Positions 37,220 to 45,809 of a stretch of DNA of 51,438 bases are shown piece by piece (the stretch's first letter is position 1; each line of letters starts with the position of its first letter). The DNA lies in NCBI RefSeq assembly GCF_009829325.1, contig NZ_VUOS01000037.1, positions 1 through 51,438 on the forward strand, read 5' to 3'. This stretch comes from Nocardia sp. CY41. Lineage in GTDB: Bacteria > Actinomycetota > Actinomycetes > Mycobacteriales > Mycobacteriaceae. The translations under genes were made by a program, and so were the position numbers. The notes beneath the pieces are model-generated. The model was given only the letters and a program-made list of their open reading frames with translations, had not been told where the DNA came from and searched no databases.

Positions 37220-38020
37220 TCAGAAGCCTCCGTCGAAGCCGCCTCCGTCGAAGCCGCCGGAGTAATCGCCTCCGTCATAGCCTCCGCCCTCGTAGCCGCC
37301 GCTGTCGTAGTCGCCGGAGTAGTCGCCACCCTGGTCGTAACCGCCGTCGTCCGCGGCCAGTCCGTCTTGGAAACCTTCGCCGTAACCGCTCTCGAAGCCT
37401 TGCGCGCCGTAGGCGACGCCGGACATGCCGGAGAACAGGGAACTGAACAGCAGGGCCGAGCCGACGCCCCAGGCGCCGGCGATCAGTGCGGGCTTCCACC
37501 AGGGTTCCGAGTACCACCCGGCGGGTACCGGCCGTCCGGCCACTCGGCCGCCGGGATAGTAGTTCGGCGTCGACGACGACGGATCGGGTGCGGCCGCGAT
37601 CTGCCTGCCCTCGTACTCGACCACGCGCTTCTCGGTGACCTGCCCCGCGGTGTCCTGGCCGTCGAGGGCGGCGATGGCGGGGCCGGGGTCCATGTTCATC
37701 GCGGTCCGTGCGGCCCTGATGTAGTAGAGACCTTCCAGCGCGGTCTGCTTCGCCAGCCGTGCCTGCGTGGGCGTGCGGGCCTGGTCGAGTTGCGCACCGG
37801 CCGCGATATGCCGTTCCGAGGCGTCGGCGAGCGCTTGGGCGGCGGCGTCGTTCCCGCCGGAGAGGCTGTAGACCTGGCCGCCCAGTCGTTCGTTCACTTG
37901 CCGGGCGTCGGCGAGAGCGTCGGCCAGTTCGGTGGCTCCGCGCTGTTTGCTCTGCTGTGCCTGCCATGCCACCAAGACGATCAGCGCCACCAGCACCAGA
38001 ACGATCAGCAGCCAGAACAT
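37220..38020 (-). CDS. DUF1542-like membrane-anchored protein with Gly/Asp/Tyr tail
   Basis: Protein of 266 aa. An N-terminal transmembrane anchor (MFWLLIVLVLVALIVLVAW) leads into a helical region with coiled-coil character (about 20-110: ATELADALADARQVNERLGG). A second hydrophobic segment, PALIAGAWGVGSALLFSSLF, lies near residues 177-197. The last 55 residues are almost only Gly, Asp, Tyr, Phe and Ser in imperfect GGYDGGD/SGGFDGG repeats. I recall mycobacterial relatives annotated as DUF1542. The tail is low-complexity and probably disordered. Function is unknown; an envelope or phase-separating role is conceivable. The minus-strand start ATG 38020 is preceded by a GAGGT-type purine run. Confidence 0.75.
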   Translation of the reverse strand: MFWLLIVLVLVALIVLVAWQAQQSKQRGATELADALADARQVNERLGGQVYSLSGGNDAAAQALADASERHIAAGAQLDQARTPTQARLAKQTALEGLYYIRAARTAMNMDPGPAIAALDGQDTAGQVTEKRVVEYEGRQIAAAPDPSSSTPNYYPGGRVAGRPVPAGWYSEPWWKPALIAGAWGVGSALLFSSLFSGMSGVAYGAQGFESGYGEGFQDGLAADDGGYDQGGDYSGDYDSGGYEGGGYDGGDYSGGFDGGGFDGGF

Positions 38021-38093
38021 GGGACCTCTTCCGCAGAACCTCGGATCAGCCCAGTTTACTGTCGGCTAGCTGAGGTGCGGCTGAGTGAGCGGG

Positions 38094-39566
38094 TCAGCGC
38101 GCGGTCGCTGCGGCTTGCGCCTCGTCGTAGTCGGCCGGATCGAAGGTCCTGGTCTTGCGGCGGTACAGGACGGTGGCGCCGGGCCAGTTGTTGGTGATCC
38201 GGCCGGAGGCGTTGCGGTACCAGCTGGAGCAGAAGTTCCATGGGGTGTCCTTCAGTCGCTGCTGCAGCCAGTCGTCCCAGCGCTGCTCGGTGGCGGCGCG
38301 GGCGGCGAGATAGCGGCCGGGGCGGTCGGTGAGGTACCGCACCACCTGGCGGATGTAGCGGGCCTGGGATTCGAGCATGTAGATGATGGAGCCGGCGCCG
38401 ACGTTGGTATTCGGGCCGTACATCAGGAACAGGTTCGGGAACTGCGGCACGGACAGGCCGAGGTAGGCGCGCGCGCCTTCGTCGGCCCAGACGTCGGCCA
38501 GCTTGCGCCCGCCGAGTCCGTAGATGTTCATCGGCGCCAGGAACTCGGTGCCTTTGAAACCGGTGCCGTAGACGATGACGTCCACTTCGTGCTCGACGCC
38601 GTCGGCGGTGCGGATTCCGGTCGGCGTGATCGCCTCGATGGCGGTGGTCTCCACGGTGACGTTCGGCTGTGCCAGCGCGGGGAAGTATTCGTTGGAGAAC
38701 AGTCCCCGCTTGCATCCGGCCGCGTAGTCGGGTGTCAGCTTCGCGCGCAGCTCGGCGTCGGGGACCTGCTTTTCCCGGTGCCGGTCGGCCAGCGCGATCA
38801 CGGGGGTCTTGATGGCCGGGATGTCGGTGAGCCCGAGGGCGAGCAGTTCGAAGACCGACCAGATGGCGAAGCGTTCGAGCAGGCGGCTGGGCGGGAAGTA
38901 CTTGAAAAGCGCGTGGTGCAGGGCGCTGTACTCGACGTCGGCTTTCGGCAGCACCCACGCCGCCGAGCGCTGGAACAGCGTGAGGTGGGCGGCGTCCGGC
39001 TGGATGCGTGGGATGTATTGGATCGCGCTGGCCCCGGTGCCGATGCAGGCGATCCGCTTACCGGTCAGGTCGACGTCGTGGTCCCACTCGGCGGAGTGGA
39101 AAGCGGGACCGGTGAAGGTGTCGATACCGGGGATGTTGGGCAGCGCGGGGCGCGAGAGCTGGCCGACCGCCGAGATGAGAACGTCGGCGGTCAGTTGCGC
39201 TCCGTCTGCCGTGCGGACGGTCCATCGGCCGCTGCGCTCGTCGAACTCCGCGTCGGTCACCTCGGTGCCGAAGCGGATGAAGCGCCGCAGGCCGTGCTTG
39301 TCGGCGACGCCCCGCATGTACGCGTGGATGTCCCGCTGTTCGGAGAAACGCCGTGGCCAATCGGACTTGGGCTCGTAGGACCAGGAGTACAGCGGGGAGG
39401 GCACGTCGCAGGCCGCGCCGGGGTAGGTGTTCTCCCGCCAGACGCCGCCGAGGTCGGTGGCGCGCTCCAGGATCGTAAAGGTGTCCACTCCGGCCCGCCG
39501 CAGTTCCAGCGCCATGCCGAGCCCGCCGAATCCGGCTCCGATGATGATGATGGACGGCGTCGTCAT
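38094..39566 (-). CDS. Baeyer-Villiger-type flavin monooxygenase
   Basis: FAD- and NADPH-dependent monooxygenase of 490 aa. The FAD-binding GxGxxG is at residues 10-15 (IIGAGFGGLGMAL), and the Baeyer-Villiger fingerprint FxGxxxHxxxW occurs at 151-161 (FTGPAFHSAEWD). A second Rossmann motif, IGTGASAIQYIP, binds NADPH. GGVWRENTYPGAACDVPSPLY near residues 40-60 is typical of class B flavoprotein monooxygenases acting on ketones, acting in the cytosol. The start ATG 39566 gives MTTPSIIIIGAGFGG; a frame from 39617 adds 17 unlike residues. An acyl-CoA dehydrogenase follows upstream on the same strand, 81 bp away, so they may be functionally linked in ketone or lipid degradation. Confidence 0.93.
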   Translation of the reverse strand: MTTPSIIIIGAGFGGLGMALELRRAGVDTFTILERATDLGGVWRENTYPGAACDVPSPLYSWSYEPKSDWPRRFSEQRDIHAYMRGVADKHGLRRFIRFGTEVTDAEFDERSGRWTVRTADGAQLTADVLISAVGQLSRPALPNIPGIDTFTGPAFHSAEWDHDVDLTGKRIACIGTGASAIQYIPRIQPDAAHLTLFQRSAAWVLPKADVEYSALHHALFKYFPPSRLLERFAIWSVFELLALGLTDIPAIKTPVIALADRHREKQVPDAELRAKLTPDYAAGCKRGLFSNEYFPALAQPNVTVETTAIEAITPTGIRTADGVEHEVDVIVYGTGFKGTEFLAPMNIYGLGGRKLADVWADEGARAYLGLSVPQFPNLFLMYGPNTNVGAGSIIYMLESQARYIRQVVRYLTDRPGRYLAARAATEQRWDDWLQQRLKDTPWNFCSSWYRNASGRITNNWPGATVLYRRKTRTFDPADYDEAQAAATAR

Positions 39567-39647
39567 GCTTCGAGGGTACGGGCCGGTATCCGCAGGTCCG
39601 AAGACATCCGCGGTCAATCAATCGGTATTTCCGGCCACCCGGAGGCG

Positions 39648-40790
39648 TCAGGTCCCGGCCAGTTGGCGCGCGATGACCAGACGCTGAATCTGATTGGTGC
39701 CTTCGAAGATCTGCATCACCTTGGCTTCGCGCATATAGCGCTCGACGGGGAAGTCCTGGGTGTAGCCGTAGCCGCCGAAGACCTGGACCGCGTCGGTGGT
39801 GACTTTCATGGCGGCGTCGGTGGCCACGAGTTTTGCCACGCTGGCCTGGCGCGAGTACGGCAGCCCCGCGTCGCGGCGGCGGGCGGCGTCGAGGTAGGTG
39901 GCGCGGGCGGAGTCGACGGCGGCGGCCATGTCGGCGAGCACGAAGCCGAGTCCCTGGTGGTCGATGATGTGGCGGCCGAACGCTTCTCGCTCCTTGGCAT
40001 ACGCGACGGCCTCGTCGAGGGCGCGCTGGGCCAGGCCGGTGGCGACGGCGGCGATGCCGAGGCGACCGGAGTCCAACGCGCTGAAGGCGATCGAGAGGCC
40101 TTGGCCCTCGGCGCCCACGCGCCGTTCCTCGGGCAGGAACGCGTCGTCGTAGGCCGCGGTGGTGGTGGGCACGGCACGTAAACCCATCTTCTCCTCGGGT
40201 TTACCGAAACTGAGTCCCTCGGTGCCCGCGGGGACCAAGAAGCACGAGATCCCGCGCGAGCCTTCGCCGGTGCGGGCGAACAGGGTGTAGAAGTCGGCGC
40301 GGCCACCGTTGGTGATCCAGGCCTTGGCGCCGGTGATCCGGTAGCCGCCCTCGACCGGAGTGGCGCGGCAGCGCAGCGCGGCCGCGTCGGAACCGGCGTG
40401 CGGCTCGGAGAGGCTGTAGGCGCCGATGGTCTCGCCGGAGAGCATTCCCGCCAGCCAGCGCTGCTTCTGCTCGTCGGTGCCGAAGGTGAACAGCGGATGG
40501 CAACTCAGGCTGTGCACGCTGACGGCGACGGCGACGGCGGCCCAGCGGGCGGCGAGTTCCTCGAGGACCTGCAGATACACCTCGTAGGGCTGCGCGCCGC
40601 CGCCGAATTCCTCCGGGTACGGAAGGCTCAGCAGTCCGGCCGCGCCCAGCGCGGGGAAGACGCCATCGGGGAAGATCCCGGTCTTCTCGCACTCGGCCAC
40701 GCGCGGCTCGAGCACCTTGTCGGCGATATCGCGGGTCAGTTCCAGCAGATCCCTTGCCTCGGGGGTGGGCAGCATTCGGTCCACTGGCAT
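39648..40790 (-). CDS. Acyl-CoA dehydrogenase
   Basis: FAD-dependent acyl-CoA dehydrogenase of 380 aa, catalysing alpha,beta-desaturation of an acyl-CoA in beta-oxidation. The three-domain pattern is complete: N-terminal helices with LLSLPYPEEFGGGAQP, the central beta-domain with YSLSEPHAGSDAAALR and GAKAWITNGGRADFY, and C-terminal helices ending with the catalytic base Glu363 in QIFEGTNQIQR. That position places it with short/branched- and medium-chain enzymes rather than isovaleryl-type ones. The start ATG 40790 begins MPVDRMLPTPEARDLL. It lies 81 bp upstream of the Baeyer-Villiger monooxygenase in the same direction. Confidence 0.95.
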   Translation of the reverse strand: MPVDRMLPTPEARDLLELTRDIADKVLEPRVAECEKTGIFPDGVFPALGAAGLLSLPYPEEFGGGAQPYEVYLQVLEELAARWAAVAVAVSVHSLSCHPLFTFGTDEQKQRWLAGMLSGETIGAYSLSEPHAGSDAAALRCRATPVEGGYRITGAKAWITNGGRADFYTLFARTGEGSRGISCFLVPAGTEGLSFGKPEEKMGLRAVPTTTAAYDDAFLPEERRVGAEGQGLSIAFSALDSGRLGIAAVATGLAQRALDEAVAYAKEREAFGRHIIDHQGLGFVLADMAAAVDSARATYLDAARRRDAGLPYSRQASVAKLVATDAAMKVTTDAVQVFGGYGYTQDFPVERYMREAKVMQIFEGTNQIQRLVIARQLAGT

Positions 40791-41287
40791 GTCGTCTACT
40801 CCACGGTCGCTGGATGGGTTTCCCGGAATTCACAGTAGCCCGGCGTGTGGGGAGTCCTCCGGGGTCGTCCACAGCGGCGTACGCAGTCACCGAGCACCGG
40901 CGGGCCGAGCGCAGTCGGACAGCACGATCGCCGCAGACGTGATCAGTGCGGTGCACACTGACCGAACGGGACGAGTTGCCGGACGCTCGCGCCGCCGTGC
41001 TGCACGTGCAGTTGTGTGTACAGGTGCGCGTGAACCTGTCCCGTGCTGCCGACGCATTCGCGCTGGTCATCGCGGTTCTGTCGGAGGTGGATCGAAATTG
41101 GATGTGCGGCTGCACGATTGGTTTGTCTCATTCGGGTGATAACGGTTCCCTCGCCTGGCGCACCGACGCCACACTCGGCTAAGACGAAACTGTTCGGATT
41201 CGGGGTCGACCGGCGTGTCGGCGGCGACGCAGGGGGTGCCGCCGCCACGTCGGCCCGGAGCGCTGTACCGATCACCCTCGGCTGCTC
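40791..41287. other. Gene-poor region between acyl-CoA dehydrogenase and ArsR gene
   Basis: About 500 bp with promoters for both flanking genes but no credible gene. A plus-strand frame at 40946-41182 has a helical-looking middle but no start support, no family likeness and unusual codons. No repeats or hairpins stand out. Confidence 0.45.
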
Positions 41288-41313
41288 TATTATCTGCGTA
41301 TGAATGCAGATAA
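41288..41313 (+). promoter_or_regulatory. -10 box and dyad operator across the ArsR/SmtB start codon
   Basis: TATTAT at 41288-41293 is a strong -10 box, and the transcript would begin about 7 nt later, at the ATG (41300). The perfect 8-bp inverted repeat TTATCTGC-N8-GCAGATAA (41290-41297 and 41306-41313) overlaps both and resembles SmtB/ArsR metal-responsive operators. It indicates a leaderless mRNA repressed by its own product. Confidence 0.75.
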
Positions 41314-41692
41314 CCAGGAAGTGCGGCCGCCGCTCGCGGACGATCAGGTGGGGCTGGTTGTCGAGGTGTTCCGCATGCTCGCCGACCCGACCCGCGTGCA
41401 AGTGCTGTGGGCGTTGGTCGATCGCGAACTGTCGGTGAACGACCTGGCCGGACAGGTCCACAAGCCCGCGTCCTCGGTGTCGCAGCATCTCGCCAAACTG
41501 CGCATGGCGCGGTTGGTGAACACCCGGCGGTCCGGGACGACGATTTTCTATCGCCTGGAGAACGAGCACGTCCGGCAACTGGTGATGGACGCGGTGTACA
41601 ACGCCGAGCACGCCGGGCCCGGCGTCCCCGCCCACCATCGCGCCGCCGCCGTGCGGGACTTCCCCAGCCGAGACGAAGCGAGTGCGTCATGA
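41300..41692 (+). CDS. ArsR/SmtB-family metal-responsive repressor
   Basis: Winged-helix repressor of 130 aa. The core VFRMLADPTRVQVLWALVD, the recognition region HKPASSVSQHLAKLRMARLV and the wing RRSGTTIFYRLEN are standard for ArsR/SmtB. The C-terminal helix and tail hold Asp and several His (NEHVRQLVMDAVYNAEH, then PAHHR), resembling the alpha-5 metal site of SmtB, NmtR or KmtR rather than the cysteine site of ArsR. Zn, Ni or Co is therefore the likely inducer. There is no ribosome site; the -10 box lies 7 nt before the ATG. The stop overlaps the start of the CDF transporter (ATGA), the expected target gene. Confidence 0.92.
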   Translation: MNADNQEVRPPLADDQVGLVVEVFRMLADPTRVQVLWALVDRELSVNDLAGQVHKPASSVSQHLAKLRMARLVNTRRSGTTIFYRLENEHVRQLVMDAVYNAEHAGPGVPAHHRAAAVRDFPSRDEASAS

Positions 41693-42723
41693 CCCACCGG
41701 CATCATCATCATGACCCGCACCACCACCATGCCGGGCCGCATCATCGGCATCGGTCGGGCGCGGCCGGTGTGCTGCGCGAGATCTTCGTCCCGCACAGTC
41801 ACGACGCCGCCGACAGCATGGACGACGCACTGGAGGCCAGTGCGGCCGGCATCCGGGCGGTCAAGATCAGTTTGGTAGTCCTCGGGTGCACCGCGGCGCT
41901 GCAACTGGTGATCGTCGCCGCGTCCGGTTCGGTTGCGCTGGCCGCCGACACCGTGCACAACTTCTCCGACGCGCTGACCGCGGTGCCGTTGTGGATAGCG
42001 TTCGCGCTCGGCCGCAAGGCCGCGACCCGGCGCTACACCTACGGATTCGGCCGGGCGGAAGACCTGGCCGGACTCTTCGTCGTCGCGATGATCGCCTTGT
42101 CGGCGTTGATCGCCGGCTATCAGGCGGTGCGCAGGCTGCTGGATCCCGTGCCGCTGGAGCATGTGGGCTGGGTCGCCGCGGCAGGGCTGGTCGGGTTCCT
42201 CGGCAACGAGACGGTCGCGCTGTACCGGATCCGGGTGGGGCGGCGGATCGGCTCGGCGGCGCTGGTCGCCGACGGTCTGCACGCGCGCACCGACGGGTTC
42301 ACCTCGCTGGCGGTCCTGTTGGGCGCGGCGGGAGTGGCGCTGGGCTTCCCGCCGGCCGATCCGATCGTCGGCTTGCTCATCACGATCGCGATCCTCGCGG
42401 TGCTGCGCACCGCGGCGCGGGACGTGCTGCGCCGGTTGATGGATGCCGTCGAGCCCGGCTTGGTCACCGCGGCGGAGCGGGCGCTGGCCGCCGAGCCGGG
42501 CGTGCAGGGGGTGCGCAGCCTGCGGATGCGGTGGATCGGCCATCGGCTGCACGCCGACGTCGAACTGGACGTCGCGCCGACGATCACGCTCGCGGACGCG
42601 CATCGGGTCGCGCACGAGGCCCAGCGCGCCCTCACCCACGTGGTGCCCAAGCTGGATACGGCTGTGGTGCATGCCTATCCGGCGCACACCGAGTTCGCGG
42701 TGCCAGGGGCGGCAGGGGCATAG
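41689..42723 (+). CDS. Cation diffusion facilitator metal exporter with His-rich N-terminus
   Basis: Proton-driven divalent-metal exporter of 344 aa in the cation diffusion facilitator family. The N-terminus has twelve His within the first 21 residues, in two runs of four (positions 5-8 and 11-14), a likely metal buffer. Six transmembrane segments follow from about residue 62; the transport-site motifs are ADTVHNFSDA and ADGLHARTDGF, each His-x3-Asp, consistent with Zn, Co or Ni. The cytoplasmic C-terminal domain starts near residue 245 (VEPGLVTAAERALAAEPG). The ATG 41689 overlaps the regulator stop, so the pair is one operon. DmeF/CzcD-type exporters are the closest functional analogues. Confidence 0.92.
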   Translation: MTHRHHHHDPHHHHAGPHHRHRSGAAGVLREIFVPHSHDAADSMDDALEASAAGIRAVKISLVVLGCTAALQLVIVAASGSVALAADTVHNFSDALTAVPLWIAFALGRKAATRRYTYGFGRAEDLAGLFVVAMIALSALIAGYQAVRRLLDPVPLEHVGWVAAAGLVGFLGNETVALYRIRVGRRIGSAALVADGLHARTDGFTSLAVLLGAAGVALGFPPADPIVGLLITIAILAVLRTAARDVLRRLMDAVEPGLVTAAERALAAEPGVQGVRSLRMRWIGHRLHADVELDVAPTITLADAHRVAHEAQRALTHVVPKLDTAVVHAYPAHTEFAVPGAAGA

Positions 42724-42928
42724 GGATCGGCTATCGAGGTCGCCATGCCGGGATGGTCGGTAGGCAGGGCATCCGTTGTCGAGTTCTCGCCGAGCGGACC
42801 AGGGGTAACTGAGGGCGCGCGCCATCGGATGGATGCGCTCGGGATTGCCCGCAGGCGTTGCCCGGGGCGGCCTACCGTTGGGTAGCATCGCCCGTGTGAT
42901 GTGGCTCATGGTCGGTGCGTGCTGAACC

Positions 42929-43453
42929 ATGCCGCCGCGTGTACCGACCATCGTTCAGCTTCCCGGCCGAGTCCCACATTGCCGCATCGCGGAAGATTCC
43001 GACGTCGTCGCGTCGGCGGAGGCACCGGCCGGAGGCCGCCTTACCGAGCGCACGCGACCCACGGGCGTGGTCCGCGCCTCTGCCGAATTCACCCGTGGCA
43101 ATGAAGTCTTTCGCGGCGAACTCGACCGCCCGCCGGTGATCCGGCCGCACGCGGTCACCGCGGCTGCGGGATCGCGCACCCGGATCGAGCCCGGTTCGAA
43201 CCTCGGCCGGAAGCACGGTCCGATGCTCCTGCGCTGGGCGGCCGGCCCGTCCGTACCCGAAACCCGCCGTGCCATCGAACGTCTCGGCCGGGCCGGCCAC
43301 GCGGCGTGGGCCGATTCCGGACATGTGCTGTCGATTGCCGTGCTCACCAGCGGCGATCCGATTCGGTATCCCGAGGCGACCCTTCTGGCGGGCTCGCTCG
43401 ACGGATCACATCGCCAGACCCCGCGGGTGGCCGAAACCGACTTGGCTTTCTGA
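42929..43453 (+). CDS. Hypothetical protein upstream of acyl-CoA ligase
   Basis: Protein of 174 aa with no family that I recognise. It has no signal peptide, no transmembrane segment and no strong motif; the first 100 residues are Arg/Pro/Gly-rich and probably flexible, and the end is more ordered (PETRRAIERLGRAGHAAWAD, then GHVLSIAVLTSGDPIRYPEATL). Third codon positions are mostly G or C in this frame, which supports coding. The stop is 30 nt before the acyl-CoA ligase start, so cotranscription is likely. A TAGCAT box at 42883-42888 could be its promoter. Start ATG 42929 is uncertain because no ribosome site is evident. Confidence 0.5.
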   Translation: MPPRVPTIVQLPGRVPHCRIAEDSDVVASAEAPAGGRLTERTRPTGVVRASAEFTRGNEVFRGELDRPPVIRPHAVTAAAGSRTRIEPGSNLGRKHGPMLLRWAAGPSVPETRRAIERLGRAGHAAWADSGHVLSIAVLTSGDPIRYPEATLLAGSLDGSHRQTPRVAETDLAF

Positions 43454-43483
43454 CGGGAAGTCACCGAAGAAAAAGGAGTTCCG

Positions 43484-45121
43484 ATGTTGAGCACTATGCA
43501 GGACGAGCCGTTGTCGCTGGCCACGTTGCTGCGCTACGCATCGACGTTCGCCGGCGATTCGACCGTGTCCACCTGGACCGGTACCGGCGTGCGCACCATG
43601 ACCTATCGCGAGGTCGGTGCCGAATCGGCGCGGTTGGCGAACGCCCTGCGCGGACTCGGCATCGGGGCAGGTGACCGGGTCGGCACATTCATGTGGAACA
43701 ACAACGAGCACTTGGTCGCCTACATCGCGGTGCCCGCGATGGGCGCGGTGCTGCACGCGCTGAACATCCGGCTGTTCCCCGACCAGGTCGTGTACGTGGC
43801 CAACCACGCCGAGGACCAGGTGGTGCTGGTGGACGGCACGCTGGTGCCGCTGTTCGGCCAGATCCTGCCGCACCTGACGACCGTCCGCCACGTCGTCGTG
43901 GTCAACGGTGACGCGGCGACCCTCACCGCGCCCGAGGGCGTGCAGGTGCACTCCTACACCGAATTGCTCGGCGCGCAGCCGGACACCTACGACTTCCCGG
44001 TGATCGACGAGCGCGCCGCCGCGGCGATGTGCTACACCTCCGGCACCACGGGCGACCCGAAGGGCGTGGTGTACTCGCACCGCTCGAACTGGCTGCACGC
44101 CATGCAGGTGGCCGCGAACAACGGGATGGGCCTGTTCGAAAGCGACACCATCCTGGCCATCGTCCCACTGTTCCACGCGAACGCCTGGGGTCTGCCGTAC
44201 GCGGCGCTGATGTCCGGGTCGAATCTGCTGATGCCGGACCGGTTCCTGCAGCCGGGGCCGCTGCTGGAGATGATGGCAGCGCAGAAGCCGTCCTTCGCCG
44301 CCGCCGTGCCGACCATCTGGGGCGGGGTGCTGGCGGCGCTGGCCGCGAATCCGCAGGACATCACCCATCTGCGCGCGGTGGTGGTGGGCGGTTCGGCGGT
44401 TCCTCCGTCGATGATGCGTACCTTCGAGGACAAGCACGGCGTGCGGGTGCTGCACGCCTGGGGCATGACCGAGACCTCGCCGCTGGGCAGCGTCGCGCAT
44501 CCGCCCGCCACCGCGGTGACCGAGGAAGAGAAGTGGGCCTACCGGGTGACCCAGGGCCGTTTCCCGGCGGGTGTGCAGGCGCGTCTGGTCGGTGACGACG
44601 GCGTGGTGCCCAACGACGGTGTGTCGCTGGGTGAGGTGCAGGTGCGCGGTCCGTGGATCACCGGCTCCTACTACTCGCCCGACGGCACGGTGGTCGACCC
44701 GGAGAAGTTCGACGACGGCTGGCTGCGCACCGGTGACGTCGGCAAGATCAGCCCCGACGGCTACCTCACGCTGGTGGACCGTTCCAAGGACGTGATCAAG
44801 TCCGGCGGCGAGTGGATCTCGTCGGTGGATCTGGAGAACGCCGTGGTCGGCCACCCCGCGGTCGCCGAGGCCGCCGTGATCGGCGTGCCGGACGACAAGT
44901 GGGACGAGCGCCCGCTCGTGGCGGTGGTGCTGGCCGAGGGCGCCGAGGTGAAACCCGAGGAGCTGCGCGACTTCCTGGCCGACAAGTTCGCCAAATGGCA
45001 GCTGCCGGAACGCTGGACGTTCATCGCCGAGGTCCCCAAGACCAGCGTGGGCAAGTTCGACAAGAAGCGGCTGCGCAGCCAGTACGCCGACGGCGACCTG
45101 GAAGTCACCACGCTCGGCTGA
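43484..45121 (+). CDS. Fatty-acyl-CoA ligase (AMP-binding)
   Basis: Acyl-activating enzyme of 545 aa that adenylates a carboxylate with ATP and transfers it to CoA. Motif A3 is YTSGTTGDPKGVVYSHRS at about residues 184-201, A5 is LHAWGMTETSPLG, the A7/A8 hinge reads DGWLRTGDVGKISPDGYLT and DRSKDVIKSGGEWIS, and the catalytic Lys is in SVGKFDKK near the C-terminus. The overall layout matches medium/long-chain fatty acid:CoA ligases such as AlkK-type FadD proteins. The start ATG 43484 follows AAAAAGGAG by 5 nt. It follows an uncharacterised 174-aa gene and is convergent with the HD-domain gene, 15 nt apart. Chain length specificity cannot be read from the sequence. Confidence 0.94.
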   Translation: MLSTMQDEPLSLATLLRYASTFAGDSTVSTWTGTGVRTMTYREVGAESARLANALRGLGIGAGDRVGTFMWNNNEHLVAYIAVPAMGAVLHALNIRLFPDQVVYVANHAEDQVVLVDGTLVPLFGQILPHLTTVRHVVVVNGDAATLTAPEGVQVHSYTELLGAQPDTYDFPVIDERAAAAMCYTSGTTGDPKGVVYSHRSNWLHAMQVAANNGMGLFESDTILAIVPLFHANAWGLPYAALMSGSNLLMPDRFLQPGPLLEMMAAQKPSFAAAVPTIWGGVLAALAANPQDITHLRAVVVGGSAVPPSMMRTFEDKHGVRVLHAWGMTETSPLGSVAHPPATAVTEEEKWAYRVTQGRFPAGVQARLVGDDGVVPNDGVSLGEVQVRGPWITGSYYSPDGTVVDPEKFDDGWLRTGDVGKISPDGYLTLVDRSKDVIKSGGEWISSVDLENAVVGHPAVAEAAVIGVPDDKWDERPLVAVVLAEGAEVKPEELRDFLADKFAKWQLPERWTFIAEVPKTSVGKFDKKRLRSQYADGDLEVTTLG

Positions 45122-45136
45122 CCCCGCCGCCCCGCG

Positions 45137-45685
45137 TCACCACTTCAGCATCGGCAGTGGTGACGTGGGGTGGCTCCGCAGCCGCCCCGCGGCCAGCGTC
45201 ACCAGCCTGCGGTGGAAGCCGTGATTCGGATAGCGTTTCGCCAGCTCGCGGTAGGTCCGGCGGGAGATGCCGAAGCGGCCGAGCAAGCCCAGTTCGACAT
45301 CGATCGCGTCGGCGCGCCGGAAGATCTCGACCGGATCGTGCGGCGGGGCCGCCGGGCGGATCTTGTGATGCTGGTCGATCATCGTCACCACCAGCCCGGT
45401 GAGGTCCTCGCGTTCGATGCTCGCCAACCAGGCGCGCGCCTGGTCGCACGAGGGGGCGAGGTAATCGAAGCTGCCCGCCGACCAGATGCCGATGTCGTGC
45501 AGGGCGGCCGCGGTCAGGAATTCCTCGCGGGTGCTCGGCGGGGGTTGCCGGTCGGCGGCCAAGAGGTCGCACAGCGCCAGGACGCGCAGGACGTGATTGG
45601 TGTAGGCGGCGCGATCCGCCCCGAGCTGTTGCTGCCACGGCGCGAGCCGGGTCTCGACCTCTTCGCGAAGATCGTTGCTGCTCAT
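45137..45685 (-). CDS. HD-domain protein
   Basis: Small HD-superfamily protein of 182 aa, presumed metal-dependent phosphohydrolase. The ligand pattern is His in YTNHVLRVLALCDLL, the His-Asp doublet in LTAAALHDIGIWS, and the later His pair in DQHHKIRPA with Asp in RADAIDVELG. Relatives act on nucleotides or phosphomonoesters, but this subgroup is unassigned. The start ATG 45685 begins MSSNDLREEVETRL. It is a single gene convergent with the acyl-CoA ligase. A different possibility is a non-catalytic regulator, since only part of the canonical set of ligands can be assigned from sequence. Confidence 0.85.
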   Translation of the reverse strand: MSSNDLREEVETRLAPWQQQLGADRAAYTNHVLRVLALCDLLAADRQPPPSTREEFLTAAALHDIGIWSAGSFDYLAPSCDQARAWLASIEREDLTGLVVTMIDQHHKIRPAAPPHDPVEIFRRADAIDVELGLLGRFGISRRTYRELAKRYPNHGFHRRLVTLAAGRLRSHPTSPLPMLKW

Positions 45686-45755
45686 GGCGGTTCACCCTAC
45701 GCGTAGGGGCCCGTCGCGGACGGCGGCGACGCGCGGGCGCGCGGCCCTGGACACG

Positions 45756-45800
45756 CGAACACCCGGCGCGGGCGAAACGGTTTGCCGCGCCGGGTGTTCG
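45756..45800 (-). terminator. Terminator of the SCO5389-family gene
   Basis: Very strong stem of 16 perfect base pairs (45756-45771 with 45785-45800) with a 13-nt loop, 10 nt downstream of the stop at 45810 on the minus strand. Confidence 0.88.
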
Positions 45801-45809
45801 GCAGGTGGA

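Noticed and set aside
40946..41182. Possible 78-aa gene upstream of ArsR/SmtB
   Set aside because: Has a helical-looking middle but no start support, no family likeness and poor codon bias.
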